DNA of 13,283 bases from positions 1 through 13,283 of the forward strand of contig CAJWHX010000048.1 in NCBI GenBank assembly GCA_913040875.1, in the 5' to 3' direction. Positions 6,781 to 13,283 of this stretch are shown piece by piece; position 1 is the first letter of the stretch; every line of letters starts with the position of its first letter. Under the pieces are notes generated by a model. The model searched no databases. It worked only from the letters and a program-made list of their open reading frames with translations, and was not told the DNA's origin. The DNA is from an uncultured Pseudomonadota bacterium (GTDB lineage: Bacteria; Myxococcota; UBA796). The translations under genes were made by a program, and so were the position numbers.

Positions 6781-6794
6781 GCATCGTGTCCAAT

Positions 6795-6878
6795 GCCCGA
6801 GTGGTGGAATTGGTAGACACGACAGACTTAAAATCTGTTTTCCGTACGGAAGTGCCGGTTCAATTCCGGCCTCGGGCA
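6795..6878 (+). tRNA. tRNA-Leu(UAA)
   Basis: 84 bases with acceptor stem GCCCGAG / CTCGGGC (6795-6801, 6871-6877). The D-arm contains GGTAGAC. The anticodon stem is ACAGA/TCTGT, with loop CTTAAAA and anticodon TAA at 6829-6831. A long variable arm (TTCCGTACGGAA) is typical of class II leucine tRNAs, and the T-arm is CCGGTTCAATTCCGG. The 3' CCA is not encoded; the discriminator A at 6878 is followed by CAC. A short T run (6883-6887) follows. Its 5' end lies about 15 bases from the start of the leftward lipoprotein-like gene. Confidence 0.97.
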
Positions 6879-6923
6879 CACTCTTTTTCACGATGCAATA
6901 ATCATGGTTCAAAATTTCACGGT

Positions 6924-6949
6924 AAAAAGTTCCATACTCATTGGAACTT
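6924..6949 (-). terminator. Rho-independent terminator of the exonuclease III gene, overlapping its stop codon
   Basis: On the minus strand, AAGTTCCA (6942-6949) pairs perfectly with TGGAACTT (6927-6934) around a 7-base loop containing the TGA stop. Five T residues follow (6924-6928). The 5' arm is made from the last codons (K-F-Q) of the gene. It faces the tRNA transcript from the other side. Confidence 0.85.
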
Positions 6950-7711
6950 CATATCGTATTGTATGATAATCGGGGCATGATCAGATAGCTTTGGTTCGCG
7001 AGGAATCTCTACCGAGGTTGGTACCCCCCAATTCTTTGACATAAGTTGATAGTCGATACGCCAGCCAACATTCTTTTCTCGGGCTGTCTTCGATCGATTG
7101 CTCCACCAAGAGTAAATCTCCAAGTCTGGGTGCGCAATCCGCAGGGCATCGCGCCATCCACTCTCCAATGTATCCGTCATCCATTGACGCTCGTGCGGTA
7201 AAAACCCCGATTTCTTGGCATTGGCTTTATCATGAAAGATATCGAGTGCCGTATGTGCAATATTCACATCTCCACAAATGAGGACCGCCTTGTCTCCATC
7301 AATATTCTGAGCCATCCACGGCGTCAAATGCTTGAGAAAATCATCTTTCAAATCTTGTCTGTGCTGGCCAGAAGTCCCAGAGGGGAAATACATACTCCAT
7401 ACGATACAGGTCTCAAACTCCATTCCTATGACGCGACCTTCCCTGTCCGCCCAGTCTAGACCAATGGTACGATGCACGGCTATCGGTTCACGCTGACTCC
7501 AAATCGCCACAGATGAGTACCCAGCCTTTTCAGCGTCCACCTGAGCCCAATGCCACTTCTTGTCGGGTTCAAACTGCCCAAGTAGTCTCTCTTGTGCAAA
7601 CCGGACCTCTTGCAAACACAGAACATCTGGATTGACTTCTTCCAGCCAATCAAAGAACCCTTTGCGTACACAGGCCTTGAACCCGTTGCAATTTAGCGTT
7701 GCCACTTTCAT
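6938..7711 (-). CDS. xthA: Exodeoxyribonuclease III (AP endonuclease family 1)
   Basis: 257 residues, matching the family's usual length. It is a Mg-dependent 3'-5' exonuclease and AP endonuclease for base-excision repair in the cytoplasm. Visible active-site motifs in order: LNCNGF (Asn7), CLQEVR with the metal ligand Glu35, YFP with Tyr108, GDVN with Asp148 and Asn150, WRIDY with Asp220, and LSDHAP with Asp244 and His245. The start is the ATG at 7709-7711, behind a GGAG site. An ATG 15 codons upstream is in the end of the preceding gene and adds non-family sequence. The gene follows the 204-aa unknown gene by 26 bases, so they form one leftward unit, closed by the terminator at 6924-6949. 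Confidence 0.95.
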   Translation of the reverse strand: MKVATLNCNGFKACVRKGFFDWLEEVNPDVLCLQEVRFAQERLLGQFEPDKKWHWAQVDAEKAGYSSVAIWSQREPIAVHRTIGLDWADREGRVIGMEFETCIVWSMYFPSGTSGQHRQDLKDDFLKHLTPWMAQNIDGDKAVLICGDVNIAHTALDIFHDKANAKKSGFLPHERQWMTDTLESGWRDALRIAHPDLEIYSWWSNRSKTAREKNVGWRIDYQLMSKNWGVPTSVEIPREPKLSDHAPIIIQYDMKFQ

Positions 7712-7737
7712 AGTCACTCCTGAGAAGTCTTCAAATG

Positions 7738-8352
7738 TCAAATGGACTGATACCAACCGGTCGACGTCTCTATAGCCTCAATCTCTATATTCATGGCGTC
7801 GACATCCATCGATTGTCCTGCTCGAAGTTCGTATTGATGTAAGTCAGCACGTATGAATATTTTGCCTTGATCACAGGTAAAACGATACGTCGATACTTCT
7901 GTTCGCTGCACCACGGGTATTGTGTCCCCTTCGTCCAAAACAATATTACCACGCTTCGGCAATGGGTCTGGCTTTTCAGCACCCAGTCCAAACAGATTGT
8001 GTGTCCCGCCAATCAAATCTTGAGGCGATAGGACTCGTACTTGAACGTTGGGAAATGCCTCTTCTTTGAGTACATCATCATCCAGAATCTGCAACTGAGA
8101 GCGAAGGGCCTCCCTATGAGATTCCGACGAGTCCATCGCTCGTTCTACATCGTTCAACACATCTTGTTTATCCCCATCGAGTACTTCGATACCAGGTTCC
8201 ATACCAATATTGGGAAACCACATTTGGATCGATTCTTTTAACGCATCCTTCATCGCTATTTTAGACTCGATGTCAACATCATCGATCGACGCATCAAATT
8301 CTTTCAGAATTTTATCGATGAAAGAATCGTCTTTCGGCGGACGTTTGGACAT
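7738..8352 (-). CDS. Acidic protein of unknown function, 204 aa
   Basis: 204 residues, no signal peptide or membrane segment, so probably cytoplasmic. The N-terminal half (1-105) is acidic and helical (SFIDKILKEFDASIDDVDIE; KQDVLNDVERAMDSSESHRE). The C-terminal half (about 120-204) looks beta-rich (GNIVLDEGDTIPVVQ, YRFTCDQGKIFIRADLHQYE, NIEIEAIETSTGW), like a small sandwich domain or sensory module. I recognise no family. The start at 8350-8352 has GGAGG 4 bases upstream. An ATG seven codons earlier would swallow this site. It is the first gene of the unit with exonuclease III and divergent from the potassium channel gene. Its promoter is probably at 8391-8420, inside the channel's first codons. 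Confidence 0.75.
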   Translation of the reverse strand: MSKRPPKDDSFIDKILKEFDASIDDVDIESKIAMKDALKESIQMWFPNIGMEPGIEVLDGDKQDVLNDVERAMDSSESHREALRSQLQILDDDVLKEEAFPNVQVRVLSPQDLIGGTHNLFGLGAEKPDPLPKRGNIVLDEGDTIPVVQRTEVSTYRFTCDQGKIFIRADLHQYELRAGQSMDVDAMNIEIEAIETSTGWYQSI

Positions 8353-8380
8353 CAGACCTCCAAGTGAATACACAACCTAT

Positions 8381-9946
8381 GTGCCTACACATTCTAACAT
8401 ATCTCCATTCTTCAAGACAATCAACGACCTCTTTCATCAACCTGGTTCTTCTGCTTTTCATCGCTTGAACTGGGTCGTATGGCTGTTGGTTCTGTCTTCT
8501 ATTTGCTTACTTTTCATCACACTATACGTTGGTGAAACCCATCCATGGATACCCACACTCGATTATATCGATGGAATCCTGATCTGGATCTTCGGCATCG
8601 AATATATCCTACGTATTGCCTCATACAGGCCACCCGTTTTGGAGATCTTGAACCTGTCCAAGGTGGAGCGTCTGCGACACAACATCACCGAACGACTTGT
8701 CTTTGCACTCAAACCACTCAACTTGATCGATCTCATCACCGTACTTGGGGGTACACCAGCCCTTCGTGCACTGCGTGTTTTTCGCATGCTGAAGCTGTTT
8801 CGGATCATGCAAACCTTTGATGTTTTACGATACAGCAATCCATTTTACGGAATACTCGATGCCTATGAGAAGAATCAACTACTCTATGCCTTTGGATTCT
8901 TTATTCTTCTAGGATCCACAACGTTGGGTGGCATCTCTATTTATATGGCAGAACACCAACTCAACGAAGGCATCACGACGGTAGCCGATGGTTTATGGTG
9001 GGCTATGGTTACCTTAACCACCGTTGGATATGGAGACATCTCACCAGTGACCGGAATTGGACGTGTTGTGGGTGGTTCCTTAATGGTTGTGGGAATGTTT
9101 ACCCTCGCCTTGTTTGCTGGAATTGTCAGTCAAACGTTATTATCATCGGTTTTAAGCTTGAGAGAGGAACAATTTCGTATGAGCAGCACCATGAAACACC
9201 TTGTCATCTGTGGATACTCTACAGGAGCCCGTTCGCTTCTAACCACCTTAGAAGAAGAGTTTGACTTCAACGCACTCAAACCCATCATCCTAGCGCCATT
9301 TCCACGCCCACCAGATATCCCTGTAGACTTTGAATGGATTCAAGGAGATCCCACAAAAGAACATGAACTAGACAAGGTTCGATTGGTATACGCCGAAGCA
9401 TGTATCGTTGTAGCGGATCAACACAACAATCCTCAGACGGCAGATGCACGAACCATCTTGACCATATTCACACTGCGTTCGTACCTATCGAAGCATCCAA
9501 TCACAAAAACGAGACAGCAACCGGTGACTATTGCGGTTGAAATTCTAGAAAACGAAAATATTGAACATGCAGAAACCGCCGGAGCAGATGAAATCGTATC
9601 GTCTACCAAGCTTGGATATTCAATGCTGAGCCACGCCGTAAACCAGAGAGGAAGCGCCAAAATCTTGGACTCCATTCTGTCGGCCAAATCTCAAAACCTA
9701 TACATCACTTCAAAGGTTGAAGGGTATACGCTCGACAAACCGTTTCTCACAGTCCAAGAGGATCTACGGCAGTTCTATGGCATCTTGGTCATCGGGATTC
9801 AACATGGAGATCACTCCACGATCAACCCTCCTGACAACACCACTTTTGAAGCGGGTGACGGCATCATATATTTAAGTCACCACAGTATTGACAAGCCATA
9901 TGTAGCACCACCGAACAAGAACCAGGATCTCTCGTCTTCGAAATAG
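8381..9946 (+). CDS. Six-helix voltage-gated-type K+ channel with cytoplasmic RCK (TrkA-N) domain
   Basis: 521 residues from the GTG at 8381. Helix S1 is about 30-50, S2 62-80 and S3 105-123. S4 is at 127-143 with basic residues every third position (LRALRVFRMLKLFR), a voltage-sensor pattern. S5 is about 165-190, the filter is TVGYGD at 214-219, and S6 is about 225-250. From Met271 follows an RCK domain with the Rossmann-type loop GYSTG (278-282). The acidic end of its first helix (LEEEFDFN) and a second strand (FEWIQGDP) are clear. A TrkA-C-like end may occupy 430-510. It conducts K+ across the inner membrane, probably gated by voltage and a ligand or ions bound by RCK. The frame is open back to 8210, but that lies inside the divergent gene. 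The GTG has no clear ribosome site, so the start is the weak point. Confidence 0.9.
   Translation: MPTHSNISPFFKTINDLFHQPGSSAFHRLNWVVWLLVLSSICLLFITLYVGETHPWIPTLDYIDGILIWIFGIEYILRIASYRPPVLEILNLSKVERLRHNITERLVFALKPLNLIDLITVLGGTPALRALRVFRMLKLFRIMQTFDVLRYSNPFYGILDAYEKNQLLYAFGFFILLGSTTLGGISIYMAEHQLNEGITTVADGLWWAMVTLTTVGYGDISPVTGIGRVVGGSLMVVGMFTLALFAGIVSQTLLSSVLSLREEQFRMSSTMKHLVICGYSTGARSLLTTLEEEFDFNALKPIILAPFPRPPDIPVDFEWIQGDPTKEHELDKVRLVYAEACIVVADQHNNPQTADARTILTIFTLRSYLSKHPITKTRQQPVTIAVEILENENIEHAETAGADEIVSSTKLGYSMLSHAVNQRGSAKILDSILSAKSQNLYITSKVEGYTLDKPFLTVQEDLRQFYGILVIGIQHGDHSTINPPDNTTFEAGDGIIYLSHHSIDKPYVAPPNKNQDLSSSK
8391..8420 (-). promoter_or_regulatory. Putative promoter of the unknown-protein/exonuclease III unit
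   Basis: On the minus strand, TTGTCT (8415-8420) is followed after 18 bases by TAGAAT (8391-8396), giving a transcript start roughly 30 bases ahead of the ATG at 8352. It lies inside the first codons of the channel gene as I call it. Confidence 0.4.
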
Positions 9947-10031
9947 CGGCTCTTCACACCTGTGCACTTGAATTGGGCAGGCAAAAGGGCTACATGTAGC
10001 AATCTTTATCACATACTTTCAGGAGTTTATC

Positions 10032-10475
10032 ATGGCACGAGGCTTGTTCTTTAGCGAATACAACATTGGCGATTCATTCACGACGATTCGTCGCACCATC
10101 ACCGAAACAGACGTCGTAATGTTTGCAGGCTTATCTGGCGATTACAATCCCTTACACACAGACGCAGTCTTTGCTGAAAGCACGCCTTTTGGACAACGCA
10201 TCGCTCATGGGATGCTCGTCAGCAGTATCTCTACTGGATTATCACAAACACTGGGTATATTTGAAGAAACAACGATTGCTTTGCTTCAACAAACATTCAA
10301 GTACACAGGTCCAACATTTTTTGGCGACACCATTCACCTCAAACTGACAGTCTCTGGTGTAAAACCTTCATCCAAAGGCGGTAAAGGCGTGGTCACTTTT
10401 GACTCAGAGATCGTCAAACAAGATGGATCTGTTGTCAATCAAGGTCAATGGGTCGTCATGTTCCGCGATAAGTAA
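10032..10475 (+). CDS. MaoC-family hot-dog hydratase, probable (R)-specific enoyl-CoA hydratase
   Basis: 147 residues, cytoplasmic, one hot-dog domain as in PhaJ-type enzymes. The hydratase-2 signature is intact: FAGLSGDYNPLHTDAVFAES with catalytic Asp37 and His42, then RIAHGMLVSS (His59, Gly60). Such enzymes add water across trans-2-enoyl-CoA to give (R)-3-hydroxyacyl-CoA, feeding fatty-acid or polyhydroxyalkanoate metabolism. Paralogues act on other acyl thioesters, so the substrate is open. An AGGAG site lies 8 bases before the ATG. Upstream, TTGAAT (9968-9973) and TACATG (9991-9996) at 17-base spacing are a possible but weak promoter. It stands 85 bp after the channel gene on the same strand and converges on the lipoprotein gene. 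I see no acyl-CoA pathway genes next to it. Confidence 0.88.
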   Translation: MARGLFFSEYNIGDSFTTIRRTITETDVVMFAGLSGDYNPLHTDAVFAESTPFGQRIAHGMLVSSISTGLSQTLGIFEETTIALLQQTFKYTGPTFFGDTIHLKLTVSGVKPSSKGGKGVVTFDSEIVKQDGSVVNQGQWVVMFRDK

Positions 10476-10567
10476 ATATTCTACTTCTATGAACGATGTC
10501 TATTGGGGTGTAGGAGATACAATCCCTTACGACTTTTGGGATTGAATCAAGCTCTACGAACCAGAAT

Positions 10568-11005
10568 CTATTGCTCTCCAAGTACGGTCAACTCTAAAGG
10601 CTCCGTCTCATTTCCAGACCAATCCCAGACCGTTGCCCAAAAGGCAAACTCGGTTAGCCTTGCGCAAGGCAACTCGGGGACCTGCTCTGCATGATAAGAA
10701 TAAATACACTCTTGGCCATCACAATACAATGCGTCGGAAAACACCTCTTCATCTGTTTCCAAATCGTACGCGGTCCATTCCCCTTCTTTCAGGTCGGAAA
10801 CTCCTTGTGGATCGATTGCATTCACATTGATGTACGTGACGATCACCCCTGACTCGCCTGTTGTGCAATAGACTTCACCATTTTGAATAAGGGGGTCGGT
10901 TGCGCCAGGCTCCCATTCATAATCTGAGATGACATCACTACCGCTTTCTTTTGCTTGACCAGGTGCGCAAGCAACAAGACTAAGTGCGAACATACTTCTC
11001 CACAT
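10568..11005 (-). CDS. Small lipoprotein of unknown function
   Basis: 145 residues. MWRSMFALSLVACAPGQ is a lipoprotein signal with lipobox LVAC; Cys13 would be lipidated after cleavage. The mature protein is acidic and beta-rich, with a central YCTTGESGVIVTYINVNAID, a Cys pair in LYCDGQEC, and a further Cys in ELPCARL. Disulfides are therefore likely, in keeping with a periplasmic or surface location. WDWSGNETEPLELTVLGEQ at the end resembles the last strand of an Ig-like fold. I recognise no family. The start is fixed by GGAGGG 4 bases before the ATG; a longer frame to 11071 would run through the promoter. It is transcribed alone. Confidence 0.78.
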   Translation of the reverse strand: MWRSMFALSLVACAPGQAKESGSDVISDYEWEPGATDPLIQNGEVYCTTGESGVIVTYINVNAIDPQGVSDLKEGEWTAYDLETDEEVFSDALYCDGQECIYSYHAEQVPELPCARLTEFAFWATVWDWSGNETEPLELTVLGEQ

Positions 11006-11029
11006 AAACCCTCCAATTCTCACTCTTAT

Positions 11030-11038
11030 ACTATAACA
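11030..11038 (-). promoter_or_regulatory. Putative extended -10 promoter of the lipoprotein gene
   Basis: Minus strand TGTTATAGT: a TATAGT -10 (11030-11035) with an upstream TG. It is 24 bases ahead of the lipoprotein start codon. No good -35 is seen, which is usual for extended -10 promoters. Confidence 0.4.
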
Positions 11039-11103
11039 TACCCTGTGGTAATTATTGAATACTCCACGCATCTCTACCCACCATCAAAAAATAACCCCCT
11101 CAT

Positions 11104-11137
11104 TAAAAAAATAAAAAGCCCCACATCGTGAGGCTTT
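11104..11137 (-). terminator. Rho-independent terminator of the HMA protein gene
   Basis: On the minus strand, AAAGCCTCAC (11128-11137) pairs with GTGGGGCTTT (11115-11124) over a 3-base loop. The 10-bp stem contains one T-G wobble and is followed by a T-rich tail (11104-11114). It lies about 20 bases after the stop codon at 11158. Confidence 0.9.
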
Positions 11138-11157
11138 CATCAGCACAAACCTAGCAA

Positions 11158-11496
11158 TTAAGATTCTTTTTTCAATGTGTATCCAGTATTTACGAGCTCG
11201 GTTTCCAGTTTCTTGGCATCGATCTTAGCATTGTCAAAAGCCACTTCAACTTTACCGGTTTGATAGTCAACAGCGCTCGCAAGTACGCCTTCGACTCCGT
11301 TCAAGTGTGTTGTAACTTTCGAAGAGCAAGAGCCGCAAGTCATACCGTTCAATACAAAAGATGCGTGTGCCCCTTCTGTTTCGGCAACTTTTGCTGCTGC
11401 CTCTTGAAAGGCTGCTGCATCAGCCATCGGACATGCATCTGCAGAATTTAGGGTTGAAAAGCCAAGTACGAGTGCCATCAAAAATGTTTTGTACAT
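11158..11496 (-). CDS. Exported heavy-metal-associated (HMA) domain protein
   Basis: 112 residues. It starts MYKTFLMALVLGFSTLNSADA, a signal peptide. An Ala-rich linker (about 25-45) is followed by one HMA domain (46-109): FVLNGMTCGSCSSKVTTHL, with metal-binding Cys54 and Cys57, then the beta-alpha-beta pattern GVEGVLASAVDYQTGKVEVA and KKLETELVNTGY. Such domains bind Cu(I) or similar soft metals and pass them to ATPases or other carriers. Here it acts in the periplasm rather than the cytoplasm. An extra CPM (Cys22-Met24) just after the likely cleavage site may add a metal ligand. The GGAG site before the ATG at 11494-11496 sets the start. No copper ATPase or regulator gene is adjacent. It is divergent from the degenerate-receiver gene, with a 13-bp palindrome between them. 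Confidence 0.85.
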   Translation of the reverse strand: MYKTFLMALVLGFSTLNSADACPMADAAAFQEAAAKVAETEGAHASFVLNGMTCGSCSSKVTTHLNGVEGVLASAVDYQTGKVEVAFDNAKIDAKKLETELVNTGYTLKKES

Positions 11497-11538
11497 CGTT
11501 TCTCCAAAGGTTTTGATAGGGTTAACAGTTAGTTTCTG

Positions 11539-11551
11539 TACATTAAATGTA
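11539..11551. promoter_or_regulatory. 13-bp palindrome between divergent genes, possible operator
   Basis: TACATT-A-AATGTA has perfect 6-bp arms around one base. It lies 43 bases upstream of the HMA gene start and 65 bases upstream of the divergent gene. On the minus strand it covers a possible -10 (TACATT, 11546-11551), with TTGGAA 16 bases upstream at 11568-11573. A metal-responsive or other repressor could bind here; no regulator gene is adjacent. Confidence 0.4.
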
Positions 11552-11615
11552 TCTGATGTTAGAAAAATTCCAACTGCACTATGCTTTTTTTCACACTTCT
11601 CTTCCATTTCTCTCT

Positions 11616-13223
11616 ATGATTCCCTGCACTGTTCAATATTTAGTTCTCTCATCCAACCCAGATGTACACGATAATTTATGCAATGTACTTGAAGGAACCC
11701 TATCCACCTGTGATCCTTCACTGGAAAGTGTCGTTCAACATTGTACAGAAACTCTTCCACATGCAATCATTGTTGACACTGCCAATCCTATCTTTACAGC
11801 AACCTGGTTTTTTAGTCTCCGTAAGCAGTTTGAAACTTCAGAATTTCCGATCATTGTCATTGCACATGACAAAAATATAACTCTAGAAGATGCCCTCTCA
11901 TTTCTATCTAGGGTAACCATCTTTCATGCAGACCAGGAGTCTTGGGGCACTCTGGCTACGTTTGCTGAAATGTTGGTCGACGAATATCTGAGAGATCCCT
12001 TTTACGAACGACTGCCAAATTTACAAACGATTGAGCGCCTTAGTCACCTATGGATCAAACAAACCAGCGCACGGATCTATTATGGACGGTTGAATGACAC
12101 GGGCGAATGGACTTATGGATATTCATTGAACCTGTATAGAGGAGGTCTACGGGAAGCATACGCAAAAGAGGCGTTTGATCATCTCTTACGTGATCCCAAT
12201 CCTTCAATAGAGATCACATCCGATACAGATTTGGGAGACTGGTTAAGCGTTGGTGAATTGCTGTATACTGCTTTAAAACCATGGACAAAACCGGGGTTTC
12301 TTCGCATCCGACAATGGTATGCCCTCGCACCAAATGGTACCAAATCCGACATCGCCAAGGATTTACCCTTGTCCTTACCCACTCGAAAACTCTTGTTTGG
12401 ACAGTTTGATCCGGCCACATGCATCGCTGATCGACTCAAAACTCTCGGCGTTCGAAGTATGCAAATTGAGGCTGAAATAGAGATTCTGATTCGACTTGGA
12501 CTGTACCGCATTGAGACACAATCCGCTATCCAACAGGAGAGCATCAGTCACAAAACGCTGCCACAGGTTCCAGGGACTCGTTGGAAACCATTTTTACAAC
12601 AGGCTCTTGAAGATGCCCTGTCACAATCGTTCAGCAACAATCTTTGGAAACGATTTAATTGGAGCCCTGACAAGCCAATAGACAAACAATATCAGCACAC
12701 GATTCTCCAGCTCGATCTATTCAACGATCTGATGGATCCAAACAGCCGCAGAAACCTGAGTCTTATTCATGATATAGCCGTCCAAACACATCAGTTGTTA
12801 ACGCGGTGGGAACACACGTGGACCTCTTTTGAGCCGTTATCAGAGACTGAGTTTTCAAATTTATTCGATGGTATCTCTGCGATGCGTCGTCAAAATATCA
12901 GAGGTGCTCTTCAGGCTTTGACAAATCAAACGCATCCTTTGCTCAGAGGACTTCGCTCTTGGATTCATTGTCAGCAAAACCCCTCCAATACATCTCTCAT
13001 CCGCAAGGAGCTGTTAACCCTGACCAGTATCTTAGATTCTATCGACAATTCGGTTCTACTCTTTGAATCGTATACTGTCGCGATGCATATGATGCTCGAG
13101 CACTGGTCGATGGCAAACCGGCGACTCCAAAACCTCCCCAACTCCCATCAAAAACGGTCTTTGGACTGGGCGGTTCACACACGAAACCTCTCCCCAAACC
13201 TATTTGTCTTTCATATGTGGTAA
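11616..13223 (+). CDS. Large protein with degenerate response-regulator receiver domain
   Basis: 535 residues from the ATG at 11616. Residues about 5-125 follow the receiver fold: first strand VQYLVLSSNPDVHDNL, phospho-acceptor-like Asp54 in AIIVDTANP, and fourth strand FPIIVIAHDKN. The acidic pair after strand 1 is replaced by SSN, the Thr/Ser by Ala, and the conserved Lys is not visible, so phosphorylation is doubtful. A central region (about 138-300: RLSHLWIKQTSARIYYG, GGLREAYAKEAFDHLL) resembles the DUF4388/PATAN-like modules that follow receivers in myxobacterial regulators; this match is tentative. The rest is helical (ALEDALSQSFSNNLWKRF; LRGLRSWIHC). No DNA-binding domain is evident, so a scaffold or signalling role is likelier. 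Longer starts (ATG 11547 or 11556) would run into the promoter; none has a clear ribosome site. The final codons lie in a tandem repeat. Confidence 0.75.
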   Translation: MIPCTVQYLVLSSNPDVHDNLCNVLEGTLSTCDPSLESVVQHCTETLPHAIIVDTANPIFTATWFFSLRKQFETSEFPIIVIAHDKNITLEDALSFLSRVTIFHADQESWGTLATFAEMLVDEYLRDPFYERLPNLQTIERLSHLWIKQTSARIYYGRLNDTGEWTYGYSLNLYRGGLREAYAKEAFDHLLRDPNPSIEITSDTDLGDWLSVGELLYTALKPWTKPGFLRIRQWYALAPNGTKSDIAKDLPLSLPTRKLLFGQFDPATCIADRLKTLGVRSMQIEAEIEILIRLGLYRIETQSAIQQESISHKTLPQVPGTRWKPFLQQALEDALSQSFSNNLWKRFNWSPDKPIDKQYQHTILQLDLFNDLMDPNSRRNLSLIHDIAVQTHQLLTRWEHTWTSFEPLSETEFSNLFDGISAMRRQNIRGALQALTNQTHPLLRGLRSWIHCQQNPSNTSLIRKELLTLTSILDSIDNSVLLFESYTVAMHMMLEHWSMANRRLQNLPNSHQKRSLDWAVHTRNLSPNLFVFHMW

Positions 13224-13275
13224 GAGGCATATCTGGTAAAAGGCATATGTGGTAAGAGACATATGGGGTAAAACG
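13212..13275 (+). repeat. Four tandem 16-bp direct repeats
   Basis: Units begin at 13212, 13228, 13244 and 13260: CATATGTGGTAAGAGG, CATATCTGGTAAAAGG, CATATGTGGTAAGAGA and CATATGGGGTAAAACG. The first unit contains the last codons (H-M-W) and the TAA stop of the gene at 11616. The rest is noncoding up to the right edge, and nothing else is visible there. The array may continue or be copied elsewhere beyond the window. Confidence 0.9.
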
Positions 13276-13283
13276 GTCAGTCA

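Noticed and set aside
6781..6912. N-terminal extension of the lipoprotein-like gene through the tRNA to an ATG at 6912
   Set aside because: This stretch is the antisense of the tRNA-Leu gene; the open frame there is incidental.
8210..8380. Longer potassium channel starting at the ATG at 8210
   Set aside because: It overlaps the coding region, ribosome site and start of the divergent 204-aa gene and adds no channel homology.
10520..10544. Hairpin CAATCCC/GGGATTG between convergent genes as a terminator
   Set aside because: The 7-bp stem has an 11-base loop and no T run on either side. It may slow transcription, but I cannot support a terminator call.
12179..12544. Leftward 121-residue frame inside the receiver-like gene
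   Set aside because: No homology or ribosome site; its composition looks like an antisense shadow.
13212..13275. Possible CRISPR array
   Set aside because: Units are contiguous 16-mers without spacers and there are no cas genes.

Overview
The window looks like ordinary chromosome from a Gram-negative bacterium. The signs are two lipoproteins or lipoprotein-like proteins, a beta-barrel protein ending in Phe, a secretin-type N-terminal (STN) domain, and ribosomal protein S21. Base composition is fairly balanced to slightly AT-rich. The small companion protein after the TetR gene and the degenerate-receiver protein at the right end remind me of Myxococcota and related deltaproteobacterial lineages. 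That placement is an impression, not a demonstrated result. I see no phage, plasmid, insertion sequence or CRISPR array.

Left part (1-2593). A leftward run starts with a TetR-family regulator, followed 8 bases later by a 72-residue protein. Next comes a coding-looking Cys-rich frame that has no normal start and is interrupted by a UGA, and then the first 57 residues of a PurE-like carboxylase/mutase that runs off the left edge. Divergent from the TetR gene is a small exported STN-domain protein. The 61-bp gap between them holds a 15-bp near-palindrome over overlapping promoter elements. After a pair of 18-bp tandem repeats comes a three-domain protein: CGFS monothiol glutaredoxin, Cys-less A-type (IscA/HesB-like) fold, rhodanese.

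Middle (2636-8352). Going rightward: oligopeptidase B, a small outer-membrane barrel protein, and rpsU with a very strong terminator. Then a leftward lipoprotein-like gene whose start lies right at the 5' end of a rightward tRNA-Leu(UAA). Then a leftward two-gene unit: an unknown acidic 204-residue protein followed by exonuclease III, which ends in a terminator overlapping its stop codon.

Right part (8381-13283). Rightward: a six-helix K+ channel with an RCK domain, then a MaoC-type hydratase. Leftward: a lipoprotein and an exported heavy-metal-binding (HMA) protein with its own terminator. Divergent from the HMA gene is a 535-residue protein with a degenerate response-regulator receiver. Its last codons and the following DNA are a four-copy 16-bp tandem repeat.

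Most genes are housekeeping or single-gene units, and no multi-gene novel system is evident. The items most worth checking are the UGA-interrupted Cys-rich frame, the glutaredoxin/A-type/rhodanese fusion, the stand-alone STN protein with its TetR neighbour and palindrome, and the displaced start of the lipoprotein-like gene.
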